Source: Solirubrobacterales bacterium | GTDB taxonomy: Bacteria > Actinomycetota > Thermoleophilia > Solirubrobacterales > Solirubrobacteraceae | Reading direction: 5' to 3' | Length of the DNA: 64,000 nucleotides | NCBI GenBank assembly: GCA_019240115.1 | Contig: JAFAYV010000070.1 | Location: 38,113-102,112, forward strand | Part shown: positions 16,510-24,907 of the stretch, piece after piece | How the letters are laid out: each line of letters starts with the position of its first letter | Position numbering within the stretch: the first letter of the stretch is position 1 | The notes under the pieces: model-generated | Databases searched by the model: none | Seen by the model: only the letters and a program-made list of their open reading frames with translations | What the model was told of the DNA's origin: nothing | Translations under genes and position numbers: made by a program

Positions 16510-16941
16510 TCAGCGTGTGCGCGAGGCCAGGGCTGCTTTGACCGCGCGCGGCGCCCGAAACGCCCCCAGCACCTCGACCGCGGTGATCGTGGACAGCGCG
16601 AGCTCGGGAGAGACGTCGTCAGCTATGCTGGCCAACCCCAGCACCCGCAACTCCACCGTGCGGCCGCAGTCGCGCAGCGCCTCGAGGTCACGCCGACTGT
16701 AGTGCTCGCTCCCGAGGGTCAGTTGTCTTCGGGTCACGGTGCTCTCGACACTGCTGGCCCGGCTTTCGATCTGGCGGCGAATGGCCGTCCGGATGAAGTC
16801 CGTGCGGTTCGCAAAGAACCCCTCACTCACGAGCAGATCGATCTGTCCGAGGTCGACCAGCCCCACGTTGATGGTGATCTTCTCACTCTTCTCGGCATCA
16901 GAAGCCCGCTTCATCGGGCCGGGATCCGCGCTCACGTCCAT
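16510..16941 (-). CDS. ribbon-helix-helix transcriptional regulator
   Basis: A 143-residue protein beginning MDVSADPGPMKRASD. The segment EKITINVGLVDLGQIDLLVSE followed by GFFANRTDFIRTAIRRQIES is a CopG/MetJ-type RHH DNA-binding fold. The rest (RDLEALRDCGRTVELRVLGL...) forms a C-terminal partner-binding or oligomerisation part. The protein is the usual neighbour of the PHB-depolymerase esterase and probably controls it. A TAGGAT -10 box ends 9 bases before the ATG, so the mRNA may have little or no leader; a TTG two codons upstream is an alternative start. Confidence 0.8.
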   Translation of the reverse strand: MDVSADPGPMKRASDAEKSEKITINVGLVDLGQIDLLVSEGFFANRTDFIRTAIRRQIESRASSVESTVTRRQLTLGSEHYSRRDLEALRDCGRTVELRVLGLASIADDVSPELALSTITAVEVLGAFRAPRAVKAALASRTR

Positions 16942-16957
16942 CTGCAAGCCATCCTAG

Positions 16958-16977
16958 CACCATCCAGACGGATGGTG
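16958..16977 (-). promoter_or_regulatory. 20-bp palindromic operator candidate for the RHH gene
   Basis: CACCATCCAGACGGATGGTG has two perfect 8-bp arms around AGAC. It lies one base upstream (in the transcribed sense) of the TAGGAT -10 box at 16951-16956, between expected -35 and -10 positions, so a bound repressor would block the promoter. Autoregulation by the RHH protein is the simplest reading. Confidence 0.6.
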
Positions 16978-17048
16978 GCGCGAAAAGCCGAAACCGTTGA
17001 AGGGCGCTCGTTGGGCCCGTCGTCGCGGCCGCGCCCACCCGCCGGTGG

Positions 17049-17084
17049 GCGATTGTGGGCAACGGTGCGCGATTGTGGTCAACG
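17049..17084 (+). promoter_or_regulatory. paired 16-bp direct repeats with 20-bp period
   Basis: GCGATTGTGGGCAACG (17049-17064) and GCGATTGTGGTCAACG (17069-17084) differ at one base and are spaced by two helical turns. They lie 112 bp before the DoxX start and could be tandem binding sites. Confidence 0.45.
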
Positions 17085-17195
17085 CCTGGCGAAACGAGTG
17101 GACAGACGGAGCAGCGGGCACGACGGGCACCGTTCATTCCGGCCATGTCGATCACGATTCTGATCCGTGCGGGTGCCGGAGCCGTAGTCCACACC

Positions 17196-17930
17196 ATGCA
17201 CGCTTTTGACAGACACTCTCTGTACGCGAGGTTCCTGCACCTCGAGAACCGCATTCACCATCGACTCGTGCTGCACAGCATCACGTGGTTGCGGCTCGCC
17301 GTCGGTGCGATCTTCTTCGGGTTCGGGATCCTCAAGTACTTCAACGGCGTCAGCCCCGCACAGAATCTGACGGAGGCGACGACTCACATCCTGTTCCTCG
17401 GGTTGATCCCTGGTGACATCGCCATCAGGATGATCGCGACGCTCGAATGCGTCATCGGGCTCTGCCTGCTCACCAACCGGTGCATGCGGCTTGCGGTCTG
17501 GCTGCTGGCGATCGAGTTCATCGGGATCCTCTCCCCGCTGATCCTGCTCCCGGGGCGCGAGTTTGCCGGCCCGTACCACGCTCCCACCCTCGAAGGTCAG
17601 TACTGCCTCAAGGACATCATCCTCGTCACCGCGGCCCTGGTGATCGCCGCCGGGACGTTCCGCGGCGGGCGACTCATTCGCGCCGACCTCCCGCCGAGCA
17701 TCCGCGCCAGCGGCGAGGGCCCCGTCGACCCCGAGCACAAGCTCCGCATCGTGCTGGACGGCATCGGCGACAGCGACTCGATCGCCACGCTCTGCGAACA
17801 GCACCACGTCACCGAGTCAGACTTCTACCAGTGGCGAGATCAGGTCATCGACGCCGCTCGGCTTGCGCTCGAAACCTCGCGCGATGACTCGAACAAGAAA
17901 CCCACCACCGAGCCCGCTCTCAGGGTTTGA
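17196..17930 (+). CDS. DoxX-like membrane protein with a C-terminal transposase-type HTH
   Basis: A 244-residue protein. Residues ~25-160 contain four hydrophobic segments (WLRLAVGAIFFGFGILKYF, FLGLIPGDIAIRMIATLE, LAVWLLAIEFIGILSPLIL, DIILVTAALVIAAGTF) with the YFNG and LECVIGLCLL pattern of DoxX/DoxD-type proteins. The last ~50 residues (EHKLRIVLDGIGDSDSIATL, CEQHHVTESDFYQWRDQVID) resemble the HTH of IS3 OrfA-type transposases, in the cytoplasm. The combination is unusual. ATG 17196 is preferred; an in-frame ATG at 17145 would add 17 residues. Confidence 0.75.
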   Translation: MHAFDRHSLYARFLHLENRIHHRLVLHSITWLRLAVGAIFFGFGILKYFNGVSPAQNLTEATTHILFLGLIPGDIAIRMIATLECVIGLCLLTNRCMRLAVWLLAIEFIGILSPLILLPGREFAGPYHAPTLEGQYCLKDIILVTAALVIAAGTFRGGRLIRADLPPSIRASGEGPVDPEHKLRIVLDGIGDSDSIATLCEQHHVTESDFYQWRDQVIDAARLALETSRDDSNKKPTTEPALRV

Positions 17931-18090
17931 CACCACGACAGAAGGCTCGGGGGGCGCCGGTCTCCTCGACGACGTCGAGGCTGGCCTTCGCCGCCAGCGC
18001 GTGCTGGATGCTCTGCGGTCATCCACCTCGCCTGGGACGACGTGCGACCGCCAGAGCGGATCGCCCGCTCAGAAGGCTAAGGTGCGAGCC

Positions 18091-19113
18091 ATGACCCGAG
18101 AGCCCGCAATCGAGGTCGAGAAGCTGGTGCGCGAGTTCCGCAAGGGGCCCAGGGCGGTGGACGGGATCGACCTGGCGGTCGCGCCCGGCGAGATCTATGG
18201 CTTCCTGGGGCCGAACGGCGCCGGCAAGTCGACGACGGTGCTGATGCTGACGACGCTGCTGCCGCCGACCAGCGGACACGCGACCGTTGGTGGATTCGAC
18301 ATCATCCGGCAGGGCGCTCAGGTGCGCGCGACGATCGGCGCCGCGCTGCAGGAAGCGGCACTCGACGCGATCCTCACGGGTCGTGAGCATCTGATGCTGC
18401 AGGCCACGCTGCAGGGTCTGCGCAGTCCCGAGCGGCGCGAGCGGACGCGGGCGTTGCTGGAGCGCGTCGGCCTGACCGAGGCCGCCGATCGACGGGTGGG
18501 CGGGTACTCGGGCGGGATGAAGCGCCGCCTGGACCTCGCGCTGGCTCTCGTGCACTCGCCGCGGATCCTGTTCCTCGACGAGCCGACGACGGGGCTCGAC
18601 CCGCAGAGCCGCTCCGCGCTCTGGGAAGAGGTCGCGCGGCTCGCCCGCGACGAGGGCATGACGGTGTTCCTGACCACGCAGTACCTGGAGGAGGCCGACG
18701 TCCTGGCCGACCGCATCGGGATCATCGACCACGGCCATATCGTGGCCGAGGGGACACCGGCCCAGCTGAAGGCCAACATCGGTGGTCCGAGCGTCGAGGT
18801 GACGCCTGCCGAGCCTGACGATGGAGGCCGGTTGACCGAGCTGCTGTCGCAGTTCGGCGAGATGCGACACAACGGCAACGGGAGCGTCACCGTCCAACTG
18901 CCGGGCGGCGAGGCCGAACTGGCGGACATCATCCGCATCCTCGACCGCGCGGATCTGCGCGTGGAAACCCTGCAGCTGCAGCAGCCGTCGCTCGACGACG
19001 TGTTCCTGGCCCAGACCGGGCGCAAGCTCGAGGGCTCGGCAGACGGCGCCGAGAACGAGGGTGACGCCCCCGCGCCGGAGGGCCGGCGGGGCCGGAGGCG
19101 CCGTGGCCGTTGA
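18091..19113 (+). CDS. ABC transporter ATPase, DrrA (daunorubicin-resistance) type
   Basis: A 340-residue ATPase: Walker A GPNGAGKST, Q-loop AALQEAALDAILTGREHL, signature YSGGMKRRLDLALAL, Walker B ILFLDEPTTGLDPQSR and the switch region TVFLTTQYLEEAD. The C-terminal ~80 residues (VEVTPAEPDDGG..., LQQPSLDDVFLAQTGRKLEG) are the DrrA-type extension. It energises the two permeases that follow; the cargo could be a drug, lipid or polyketide. The last codons overlap the first permease start. Confidence 0.9.
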   Translation: MTREPAIEVEKLVREFRKGPRAVDGIDLAVAPGEIYGFLGPNGAGKSTTVLMLTTLLPPTSGHATVGGFDIIRQGAQVRATIGAALQEAALDAILTGREHLMLQATLQGLRSPERRERTRALLERVGLTEAADRRVGGYSGGMKRRLDLALALVHSPRILFLDEPTTGLDPQSRSALWEEVARLARDEGMTVFLTTQYLEEADVLADRIGIIDHGHIVAEGTPAQLKANIGGPSVEVTPAEPDDGGRLTELLSQFGEMRHNGNGSVTVQLPGGEAELADIIRILDRADLRVETLQLQQPSLDDVFLAQTGRKLEGSADGAENEGDAPAPEGRRGRRRRGR

Positions 19114-19927
19114 ACTAACCGCCGATCAACCCGCCGGGTTCTCGCCGCCGGCCGCGCATGTCCTGGAGCAGACGCTGGCCATCGCTCGGCGGGCGATCGT
19201 GCGCACCACGCGCCAGCGCGCCCTGATCGTCTTCCCGATGATCTTTCCGCTGATCCTGTTCGCGATCAACGGCTCGGCGTTGAGCTCGGCAACGCGCATC
19301 CCGGACTTTCCGACGCACGACTACCGCGACTTCCTCATCGCGATGCCGTTCGTCCAGGGAGCGATGTTCGTCTCGATCACCGCGGGTGTCGACCTCGCCC
19401 GGGACATCGAGAGCGGCTTCCTCAACCGCCTGTCGATGACGCCGATCCGCGGGGAGGCGCTCCTGGTCGGGCAACTCGGGGGAGCGCTCGTGCTCGGCGT
19501 CATCCAGGCGATCGTCTATCTGTTGGTGGGCCTGGCGACCGGCGTCTCGTTCGCGAGTGGTGTCGGGGGCGCCCTGGTGCTGCTCGCCTTGTCCATCCTG
19601 ATCTCGTTCGCGTTCGCCAGCCTGGGCGTACTGCTGGCGCTGCGGTTCGGTACGGGCGAGGCCGTCCAGGGGATCTTCCCGCTCCTGTTCGTGACGCTTT
19701 TCCTCAGCTCCTCAAGCCTGCCGCGTAATCTGATCAAGGCGCCCTGGTTTCGCGACGTCGCGACCTACAACCCGGTCTCGTACCTGCTCGAGGGGCTTCG
19801 CAGCCTGGTCATCACCGGCTGGGACGCTCAGGCACTGGCCCTGGGGTTCGGCTTCGCGCTCGCCCTGCTGGTGATCGCGCTCGGACTCGCGCAGGCGGCG
19901 ATGAAGTCGAGGCTGACCAGAACATGA
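19103..19927 (+). CDS. ABC-2 type permease (DrrB-like), subunit 1
   Basis: A 274-residue integral membrane protein from a GTG preceded by GGAGGCGCC, overlapping the ATPase stop by 11 bases. After a cytoplasmic start it has the six-segment ABC-2 layout (IVFPMIFPLILFAINGS, FVQGAMFVSITAGVDLARDI, GGALVLGVIQAIVYLLVG, SILISFAFASLGVLLAL, FPLLFVTLFLSSSS, and a final segment), with YNPVSYLLEGLRSL before the last segment. It probably pairs with the next gene as a heterodimer. Confidence 0.88.
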   Translation: MAVELTADQPAGFSPPAAHVLEQTLAIARRAIVRTTRQRALIVFPMIFPLILFAINGSALSSATRIPDFPTHDYRDFLIAMPFVQGAMFVSITAGVDLARDIESGFLNRLSMTPIRGEALLVGQLGGALVLGVIQAIVYLLVGLATGVSFASGVGGALVLLALSILISFAFASLGVLLALRFGTGEAVQGIFPLLFVTLFLSSSSLPRNLIKAPWFRDVATYNPVSYLLEGLRSLVITGWDAQALALGFGFALALLVIALGLAQAAMKSRLTRT

Positions 19928-20694
19928 GCCGCTTTGTCAGTGTCGCCCGCGGCGTCGCCTGGCGCTCGATTCACAACACGCTCGTCAATCCGGCGATTCT
20001 CGTTCCGTCGATCGTCTTTCCGCTGTTCTTCCTGATCGCCTTCGCCGGCGGCCTCTCGCGAATCAGCGACGTGCCGAACTTCCACTATCCGCCGGGCTAT
20101 ACCGCCTTCCAGTTCGTCTTCGTCTTCCTGCAGTCCGCCGCGTTCGGCGGCGTCTTCACCGGGTTCGCGGTCGCCCGCGACTTCGATTCCGGCTTTGCGC
20201 GGCGACTGCTGCTCAGCGCCCCTCGCCGCAGCGGCATCATCGCCGGCTACGCGCTGGGGGCCCTCGGGAGATGGGCGCTCACGGGGACCGTCGTCACGAT
20301 CGCGGCCCTCATCGCCGGCATGAATGTCGACGGCGACGGCATTCAACTGGTCGGGCTGCTCGGCCTCGGCATTGCCGTGAACCTCGCCGCCGCCCTGTGG
20401 GCCGTCGGCCTCGCGATGTTCCTGCGCACCGAGCAGGCGGGGGCGGTCATCCAGATGCCGGTCTTCGTGCTCCTGTTCCTCGCCCCCGTCTACGTGCCGC
20501 TGTCGCTGCTGACCGGCTGGATCCACGATGTCGCCAAGCTCAACCCGGTGACGCCGGTGTTGGAGGCGGGCCGGGGCCTGCTGGCGGGATCGCCGGTGAA
20601 GGTGACGATCGCCTTCGTTGGTCTGGTCGCCGCCTTCCTCGTGCTGTCGGCGTTTGCGCGTCGGGGCTTGGCCTCTGCGGAGCGTGCCGGCTGA
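19924..20694 (+). CDS. ABC-2 type permease (DrrB-like), subunit 2
   Basis: A 256-residue permease whose ATG overlaps the previous stop (ATGA). It has the same layout as its neighbour: PSIVFPLFFLIAFAGG, FQFVFVFLQSAAFGGVFTGF, RDFDSGFARRLLLSAPRR loop, three central segments and LNPVTPVLEAGRGLLAG. Together with the ATPase it completes an exporter encoded by one three-gene operon. Confidence 0.88.
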   Translation: MSRFVSVARGVAWRSIHNTLVNPAILVPSIVFPLFFLIAFAGGLSRISDVPNFHYPPGYTAFQFVFVFLQSAAFGGVFTGFAVARDFDSGFARRLLLSAPRRSGIIAGYALGALGRWALTGTVVTIAALIAGMNVDGDGIQLVGLLGLGIAVNLAAALWAVGLAMFLRTEQAGAVIQMPVFVLLFLAPVYVPLSLLTGWIHDVAKLNPVTPVLEAGRGLLAGSPVKVTIAFVGLVAAFLVLSAFARRGLASAERAG

Positions 20695-21143
20695 AACCAG
20701 CCTAGCGAGGGTCGACCTGAGACCGCGTGGAGTCGTCTACCGGCACCGGAGACCCGCGGTCCCGGGCGCGGCACTTCCGGTGTGACCGCAGGCTTCCAAG
20801 ACGTTTCTTCATACCCTTCGAGCGCGCACGGCGCCACCTGCCTTCCTGTTGGTTCCTGACGGCGCCGCGGGACTTACCCATAGGCGGTAGCTGGGCCCGA
20901 GCCCAAGATCGACGTCGAGGGCGCCCTGCGGACGAACACGTGGTCTGCGCCGATGGGCCGGCTGTACAGGTGGCCACCGAAGTGCTCGTCCGGCGCTGGC
21001 AGTTGTGACACTGGCAGTAGCGAGCGGTGTCAAACGGGGCGGTGACGGTGAAGCGGACGGCGCTGCACGCGCACTGCCGATGAGAGCGTGCTCATTGTCG
21101 ATTTCATGCGCGCCATCCTATCCGCTTGCACACGCCCGCCAGT
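20695..21143. other. intergenic, nothing assigned
   Basis: About 450 bp without a convincing gene. Overlapping open frames are present on both strands but lack domains and ribosome sites. A loose inverted pair TGACAC/GTGTCA (around 21006-21031) is too weak to call. Confidence 0.5.
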
Positions 21144-21806
21144 ATGATCATTGTCATGAGGGCGGCCGAAGAGATCGCGCAGCTGCTGCGCGCGTGGGGG
21201 GCGCTGCTGGAGGGCGACCACCTCGTGTACATCTCGGGCCAGCACGGCTCGGGGTGGATCGATAAGGATGTCGTCTATCCCCACACCGACCGCACATCAA
21301 TGCTCGCCGCCGAGCTCGCCGAACGCGTGACCACGCGGGGGATCGATGTCGTCTGCGGCCCGGCCACCGGCGGGCTCATCCTTGCCCAATGGGTGGCGCA
21401 TCACCTCGGCGCGCTGGCCGTTTTCGGGGAGCATGCCACGCCTCCCGCCGACGAGCACCATGCCGAGGGCAGCCGTCCGTTCGTGCTCAGACGAGGGTAC
21501 GACCGGCTGGTTGCGGGCCGCAGAGTGCTCGTGGTGGACGACGTGATCAACAGCGGCTTTTCGATCCGCGGCGTCACAGAGGCGGTGCGCGCAAGCGGCG
21601 GCACCGTCGAGATGGCAGCATCGGTATGCAATCGCGGCGCGCTGACGGCCGCCCGGGCGGGCGTCGCGGAGCTGATCAACCTCTCGGACATCCGGCTGCG
21701 GTCCTGGCCGCGCGAGCAGTGTCCCCTATGTGCGCGGGCCGTTCCGGTTAATACGGTCTACGCCCATGGCGACGACTTCGTCCGCGCCGGCGGCGATTGG
21801 CCGTGA
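21144..21806 (+). CDS. orotate phosphoribosyltransferase-like protein (Thermus-type PyrE)
   Basis: A 220-residue type I PRTase. HLVYISGQHGSGWIDKDVVY is the orotate-side N-terminal block, GPATGGLILAQWVAHHLGA is the pyrophosphate loop, and RRVLVVDDVINSGFSIRG is the PRPP-binding signature. The end (REQCPLCARAVPVNTVYAHG) has the CPxC tail seen in the Thermus-type PyrE subgroup. It would transfer phosphoribosyl to orotate or another pyrimidine-like base. No other pyrimidine genes are near, so a salvage role is possible. ATG 21144 or 21156 are both acceptable starts. Confidence 0.78.
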   Translation: MIIVMRAAEEIAQLLRAWGALLEGDHLVYISGQHGSGWIDKDVVYPHTDRTSMLAAELAERVTTRGIDVVCGPATGGLILAQWVAHHLGALAVFGEHATPPADEHHAEGSRPFVLRRGYDRLVAGRRVLVVDDVINSGFSIRGVTEAVRASGGTVEMAASVCNRGALTAARAGVAELINLSDIRLRSWPREQCPLCARAVPVNTVYAHGDDFVRAGGDWP

Positions 21807-22080
21807 CGGGTGGGTGACGTCACCGCCTGATGGCGTGTGCGGTTCGGCATTAGCCGGGTGGTTGGCGTCCCTAGTTCGCAACGCGTGATCGCGGTCTCCT
21901 CGACGAGGACGGTACTGACCAGAGCACCCGCAAAGGCCGAGGCCAGGTGGTTCGATCACCGAACAACACCTGCTAGGCTTGGCAGATGCGACGGCCGACG
22001 TCAGCCATCGCGGGTTCGCCTTGATTCCGAGCCGCCGCAACTCCGCGCCGCGCTTTCGCTTCCGCGCGCTGCCCCCGCCG

Positions 22081-23523
22081 ATGGGCGAGGACTCGACGTC
22101 CGCCGTCACGCTTGTCGTCGCGAGTGCCGGCACCGGCCTGGTGCTTCTCGTGTTCGCCAACGTTGTCACCACGGTCGCCCCGACGATTAGCGAGCTGGGA
22201 GGCGGGACCGCGGGCGAGACGTGGGCCCTCGGCGGCATGAGCCTCGGCCTCGCCACGATGCTTCTCAGCCTCGGAGCGGTGGCCGATGACCATGGTCGAC
22301 GGCGGGTGTTCCTGTTCTCGTCGGTCGCGCTTGCAGCAGCGAGCGTCCTGGCGGCGATCGCGTCGGGCATCGGAGTCTTCGTGGCTGCCCGAGTTCTGCA
22401 GGGAGGCGCCGGCGCGGGGATCGTGGCTTCCAGCCTCGGCACGATCGGACACGCGTTTCCGGATGGACCCGCGCGCACCCGCGCGACCGGCGTGTGGGGT
22501 GCTGCGGTCGGCGCCGGGACGGCCCTCGGTCCGCTCATCGGAGCAGCTCTGGCGTCCATCGGGGGATGGCGGGCGGGCTATTGGTTCCAGGCCGCCGCTG
22601 CCGCCTCACTGGTCCCGGCCGGACTGCTGCTCGTCGAGACGCGAGCCGCGTCGGCTCGACGCGTCGACCTCGCGGGTGCCACGCTGTTCGGCTCCGCGAT
22701 GGCGTGCTTGCTCGCCGGTCTCACGCTCGGTCGCGCGGACTGGGGGCGGCTCTCAACGATCGCCGCGCTGGTGGCGAGCGGGATCTTGCTCGCAGGATTC
22801 GTCGCCGTCGAGCAGCGCCGCGAGGAGCCAATGATCGAGCTGTCCCTGTTCCGGCGTCCGCTCTTCTTGGCATCCGAATCGGGTGCCCTGTTCGTCGGCC
22901 TGGCAATCGTCGCGGTGGTCAGCTTTCTGCCCACGTTTCTGCAGCGGGCGCTGCACGACTCCACGCTGACCTCGGCCTGGATTCTCGCACTCTTCTCAGT
23001 GACCGGGACGATCGTGGCCTTCCAAGGACGCAGGCTTCCGGACAGTCTCGATTCGGGCCGACGCGTGGCTCTCGGGTTCCTGTGCGGAGCGATCGGACTC
23101 GCCGCGAGCTCCGGGCTCTCGCCCCACTCGGGCTGGGTGCGGCTCGCGCCCGGACTGATCCTGCTCGGAGCGGGCTACGGCTTGACCAATGCGTCACTCG
23201 GGCGCCTGGCCGTGGAGTCGGTCCCGCTCGGGCGCGCCGGGATGGGCAGTGGCGCCAACAACACCGCCCGGTACGTCGGTGGCGCCGCCGGAGTCGCCGT
23301 CGTCGCCGCGCTGCTGGCGGCAGGCGACAACCGGCAGGGTGCCGCCGGGTTGGCTCACGGGTGGAATCTCGCCAGCGCAGTCGCTGCGGTCCTCTGCTTG
23401 ATCGGGGCCGGGACCGCACTGGCATGCCGCCGGCTCACCCTCATTCAGCCGGCACCGGCCCCCGCTAACCGCGCCGACCTGTGCGTCGATCCTCCCGGGC
23501 CTTCGCCGCGTTCAGGAGCATGA
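22081..23523 (+). CDS. MFS exporter (multidrug-type)
   Basis: A 480-residue major facilitator protein with about 13-14 hydrophobic segments. The first loop motif is GAVADDHGRRRVFLFS and the motif-C-like run is GVWGAAVGAGTALGPLIGAAL, which marks drug:H+ antiporters; NNTARYVGGAAGVAVVAALL is a late conserved block. Substrate unknown. The frame is open back to a TTG at 21979, but the transporter fold starts after MGEDSTSAVTLVV, so the ATG at 22081 is used. Its stop overlaps the next ATG (ATGA). Confidence 0.85.
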   Translation: MGEDSTSAVTLVVASAGTGLVLLVFANVVTTVAPTISELGGGTAGETWALGGMSLGLATMLLSLGAVADDHGRRRVFLFSSVALAAASVLAAIASGIGVFVAARVLQGGAGAGIVASSLGTIGHAFPDGPARTRATGVWGAAVGAGTALGPLIGAALASIGGWRAGYWFQAAAAASLVPAGLLLVETRAASARRVDLAGATLFGSAMACLLAGLTLGRADWGRLSTIAALVASGILLAGFVAVEQRREEPMIELSLFRRPLFLASESGALFVGLAIVAVVSFLPTFLQRALHDSTLTSAWILALFSVTGTIVAFQGRRLPDSLDSGRRVALGFLCGAIGLAASSGLSPHSGWVRLAPGLILLGAGYGLTNASLGRLAVESVPLGRAGMGSGANNTARYVGGAAGVAVVAALLAAGDNRQGAAGLAHGWNLASAVAAVLCLIGAGTALACRRLTLIQPAPAPANRADLCVDPPGPSPRSGA

Positions 23524-24125
23524 GCACCGCTGGCCTCTCGCCACCGAGCAGGGTCCGTCCACTGCACGGCAACTGCCTGTGTGGCGGGGTCAGGTTCGAA
23601 GTCACGGGACCCTTCCGTCGCGCCAATTATTGCCACTGCTCACGGTGCCGCAAGCACTCCGGCGCCGGCGCCCTTGCCCAGGGTCGCGTCCCACGTGAAT
23701 CGTTCCGCCTGGTGAGCGGCGCGGAGCTCATCGAGACCTACCGCCCACCGCAAGGAATGGCCAAGGCGTTCTGTCGCGTCTGCGGCTCCAGCTTGTTCGG
23801 TGGCACGTGGCCCGATGGACGCGAGGTGTCGATACGACTCGGCGTGCTCAATGGCGATCCGGGGATTCGCCCGCAGTACCACAGCTTCGTCGCCTCGAAA
23901 GCGACTTGGGAGACGCTCCCGGATGACGGCACGCCGCGCCACGAACAGGCGAAGCGAAAACGCATGACCAGCGGACGGGCGGCAGCACTTGGACGACGAC
24001 AGATCGAGCCGTTCTCATCGTGCGCACCCAGCGCCATCCTCGGCGGGTGTCCGCGCGCCGGCGGGTCCCGGAGGAGGAACCGCGGACGCGCTGCTCGCGC
24101 GACTTTGCGTGACGAGTCGCGGTGA
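23520..24125 (+). CDS. GFA/CENP-V-type zinc protein
   Basis: A 201-residue protein starting 4 bases inside the MFS gene with AGGAGC at the start. The zinc-binding blocks of the glutathione-dependent formaldehyde-activating (GFA) family are all present: GNCLCGGVRF, CHCSRCRKHSGAGALAQGRV and FCRVCGSSLF. The GFA fold ends near residue 140; the last ~50 residues are Arg/Gly-rich and look like read-through sequence, so the C-terminus may be extended by loss of the original stop. Confidence 0.8.
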   Translation: MSTAGLSPPSRVRPLHGNCLCGGVRFEVTGPFRRANYCHCSRCRKHSGAGALAQGRVPRESFRLVSGAELIETYRPPQGMAKAFCRVCGSSLFGGTWPDGREVSIRLGVLNGDPGIRPQYHSFVASKATWETLPDDGTPRHEQAKRKRMTSGRAAALGRRQIEPFSSCAPSAILGGCPRAGGSRRRNRGRAARATLRDESR

Positions 24126-24132
24126 ACTACGT

Positions 24133-24696
24133 CTATTCGGCGCCGGGCGGTTGCTCAGCTGGCGTCAAGACTTGAGGCTGTCTGCCGAGCGGCTCGAGCA
24201 GTCGGTGCGGCTCGAGCAGGGCGACAGATATCGGGTCGTATCGCAGCTGCGGAGCATTGGGCCGCAGCGACATGACGACGTCGTGGGCTTCCGGCGTGAT
24301 GCCACAGGCAGGGCAGGATCCATCGTCCTCGAGCTCCGTTTGGCACGCGAAATGCGTGAACGCTCGGCGTGGGCCATCGGGAGCCCGGTAGCGCGCTCCC
24401 CAGGTGCGCAGCGCATAGATGGCGGGCCACAGGTCACGGCCCGCCTGCGTCAGCTCATAGATCTCGCGTCCGGGCCGCTTGGGATCCGGACGGCGCTGCA
24501 TGACCCCGTCGCGAACCAGTCCCTTCAGGCGCTCGGAGAGCACGGCTTTGGGGATGTCCAGATGGCTCAGGAAATCGCTGAACCGCCGGACGCCGAAGAA
24601 GGCGTCGCGAACGATCAGCAGGGTCCATCGCTCGCCGACGGTCTCGAGGGCGCGCGCTAGGAGGCAGTCCTGCGCCGCGTAGTCGCTCGGAAGCAC
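24133..24696 (-). CDS. HxlR-family transcriptional regulator
   Basis: A 187-residue winged-helix protein. CLLARALETVGERWTLLIVR starts the HxlR fold, FFGVRRFSDFLSHLDIPKAVLSERLKGLVRDG is the recognition region, and YELTQAGRDLWPAIYALRTWG closes the domain. A C-terminal extension has a CPACG pair (ELEDDGSCPACG) that may bind a metal. It is convergent with the MFS-GFA operon and may regulate it or act on the unlinked gene to its right. Confidence 0.85.
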   Translation of the reverse strand: MLPSDYAAQDCLLARALETVGERWTLLIVRDAFFGVRRFSDFLSHLDIPKAVLSERLKGLVRDGVMQRRPDPKRPGREIYELTQAGRDLWPAIYALRTWGARYRAPDGPRRAFTHFACQTELEDDGSCPACGITPEAHDVVMSLRPNAPQLRYDPISVALLEPHRLLEPLGRQPQVLTPAEQPPGAE

Positions 24697-24907
24697 ACAT
24701 CCGAGGGTAGCGCCTGTTCAAAGACCGAACCCTTGCCTGAGCTGCAGGGCGTCATCAAAGCGGCGTCAGCAGCTGCCCACCAGGATGAGCAGAAGCATCC
24801 GATGAGCAGGAGGGCCATTGTGACGCTGAACCGCCGCAGGGTTCTCGGTGTTCACAGACCCCGCGCGTCATCCACGCCTTACCAGGTGAGACATCCATGG
24901 TGCTCGG

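Noticed and set aside
20695..21143. Riboswitch or small RNA before the PRTase gene
   Set aside because: No known riboswitch core could be recognised and no strong terminator precedes the gene.
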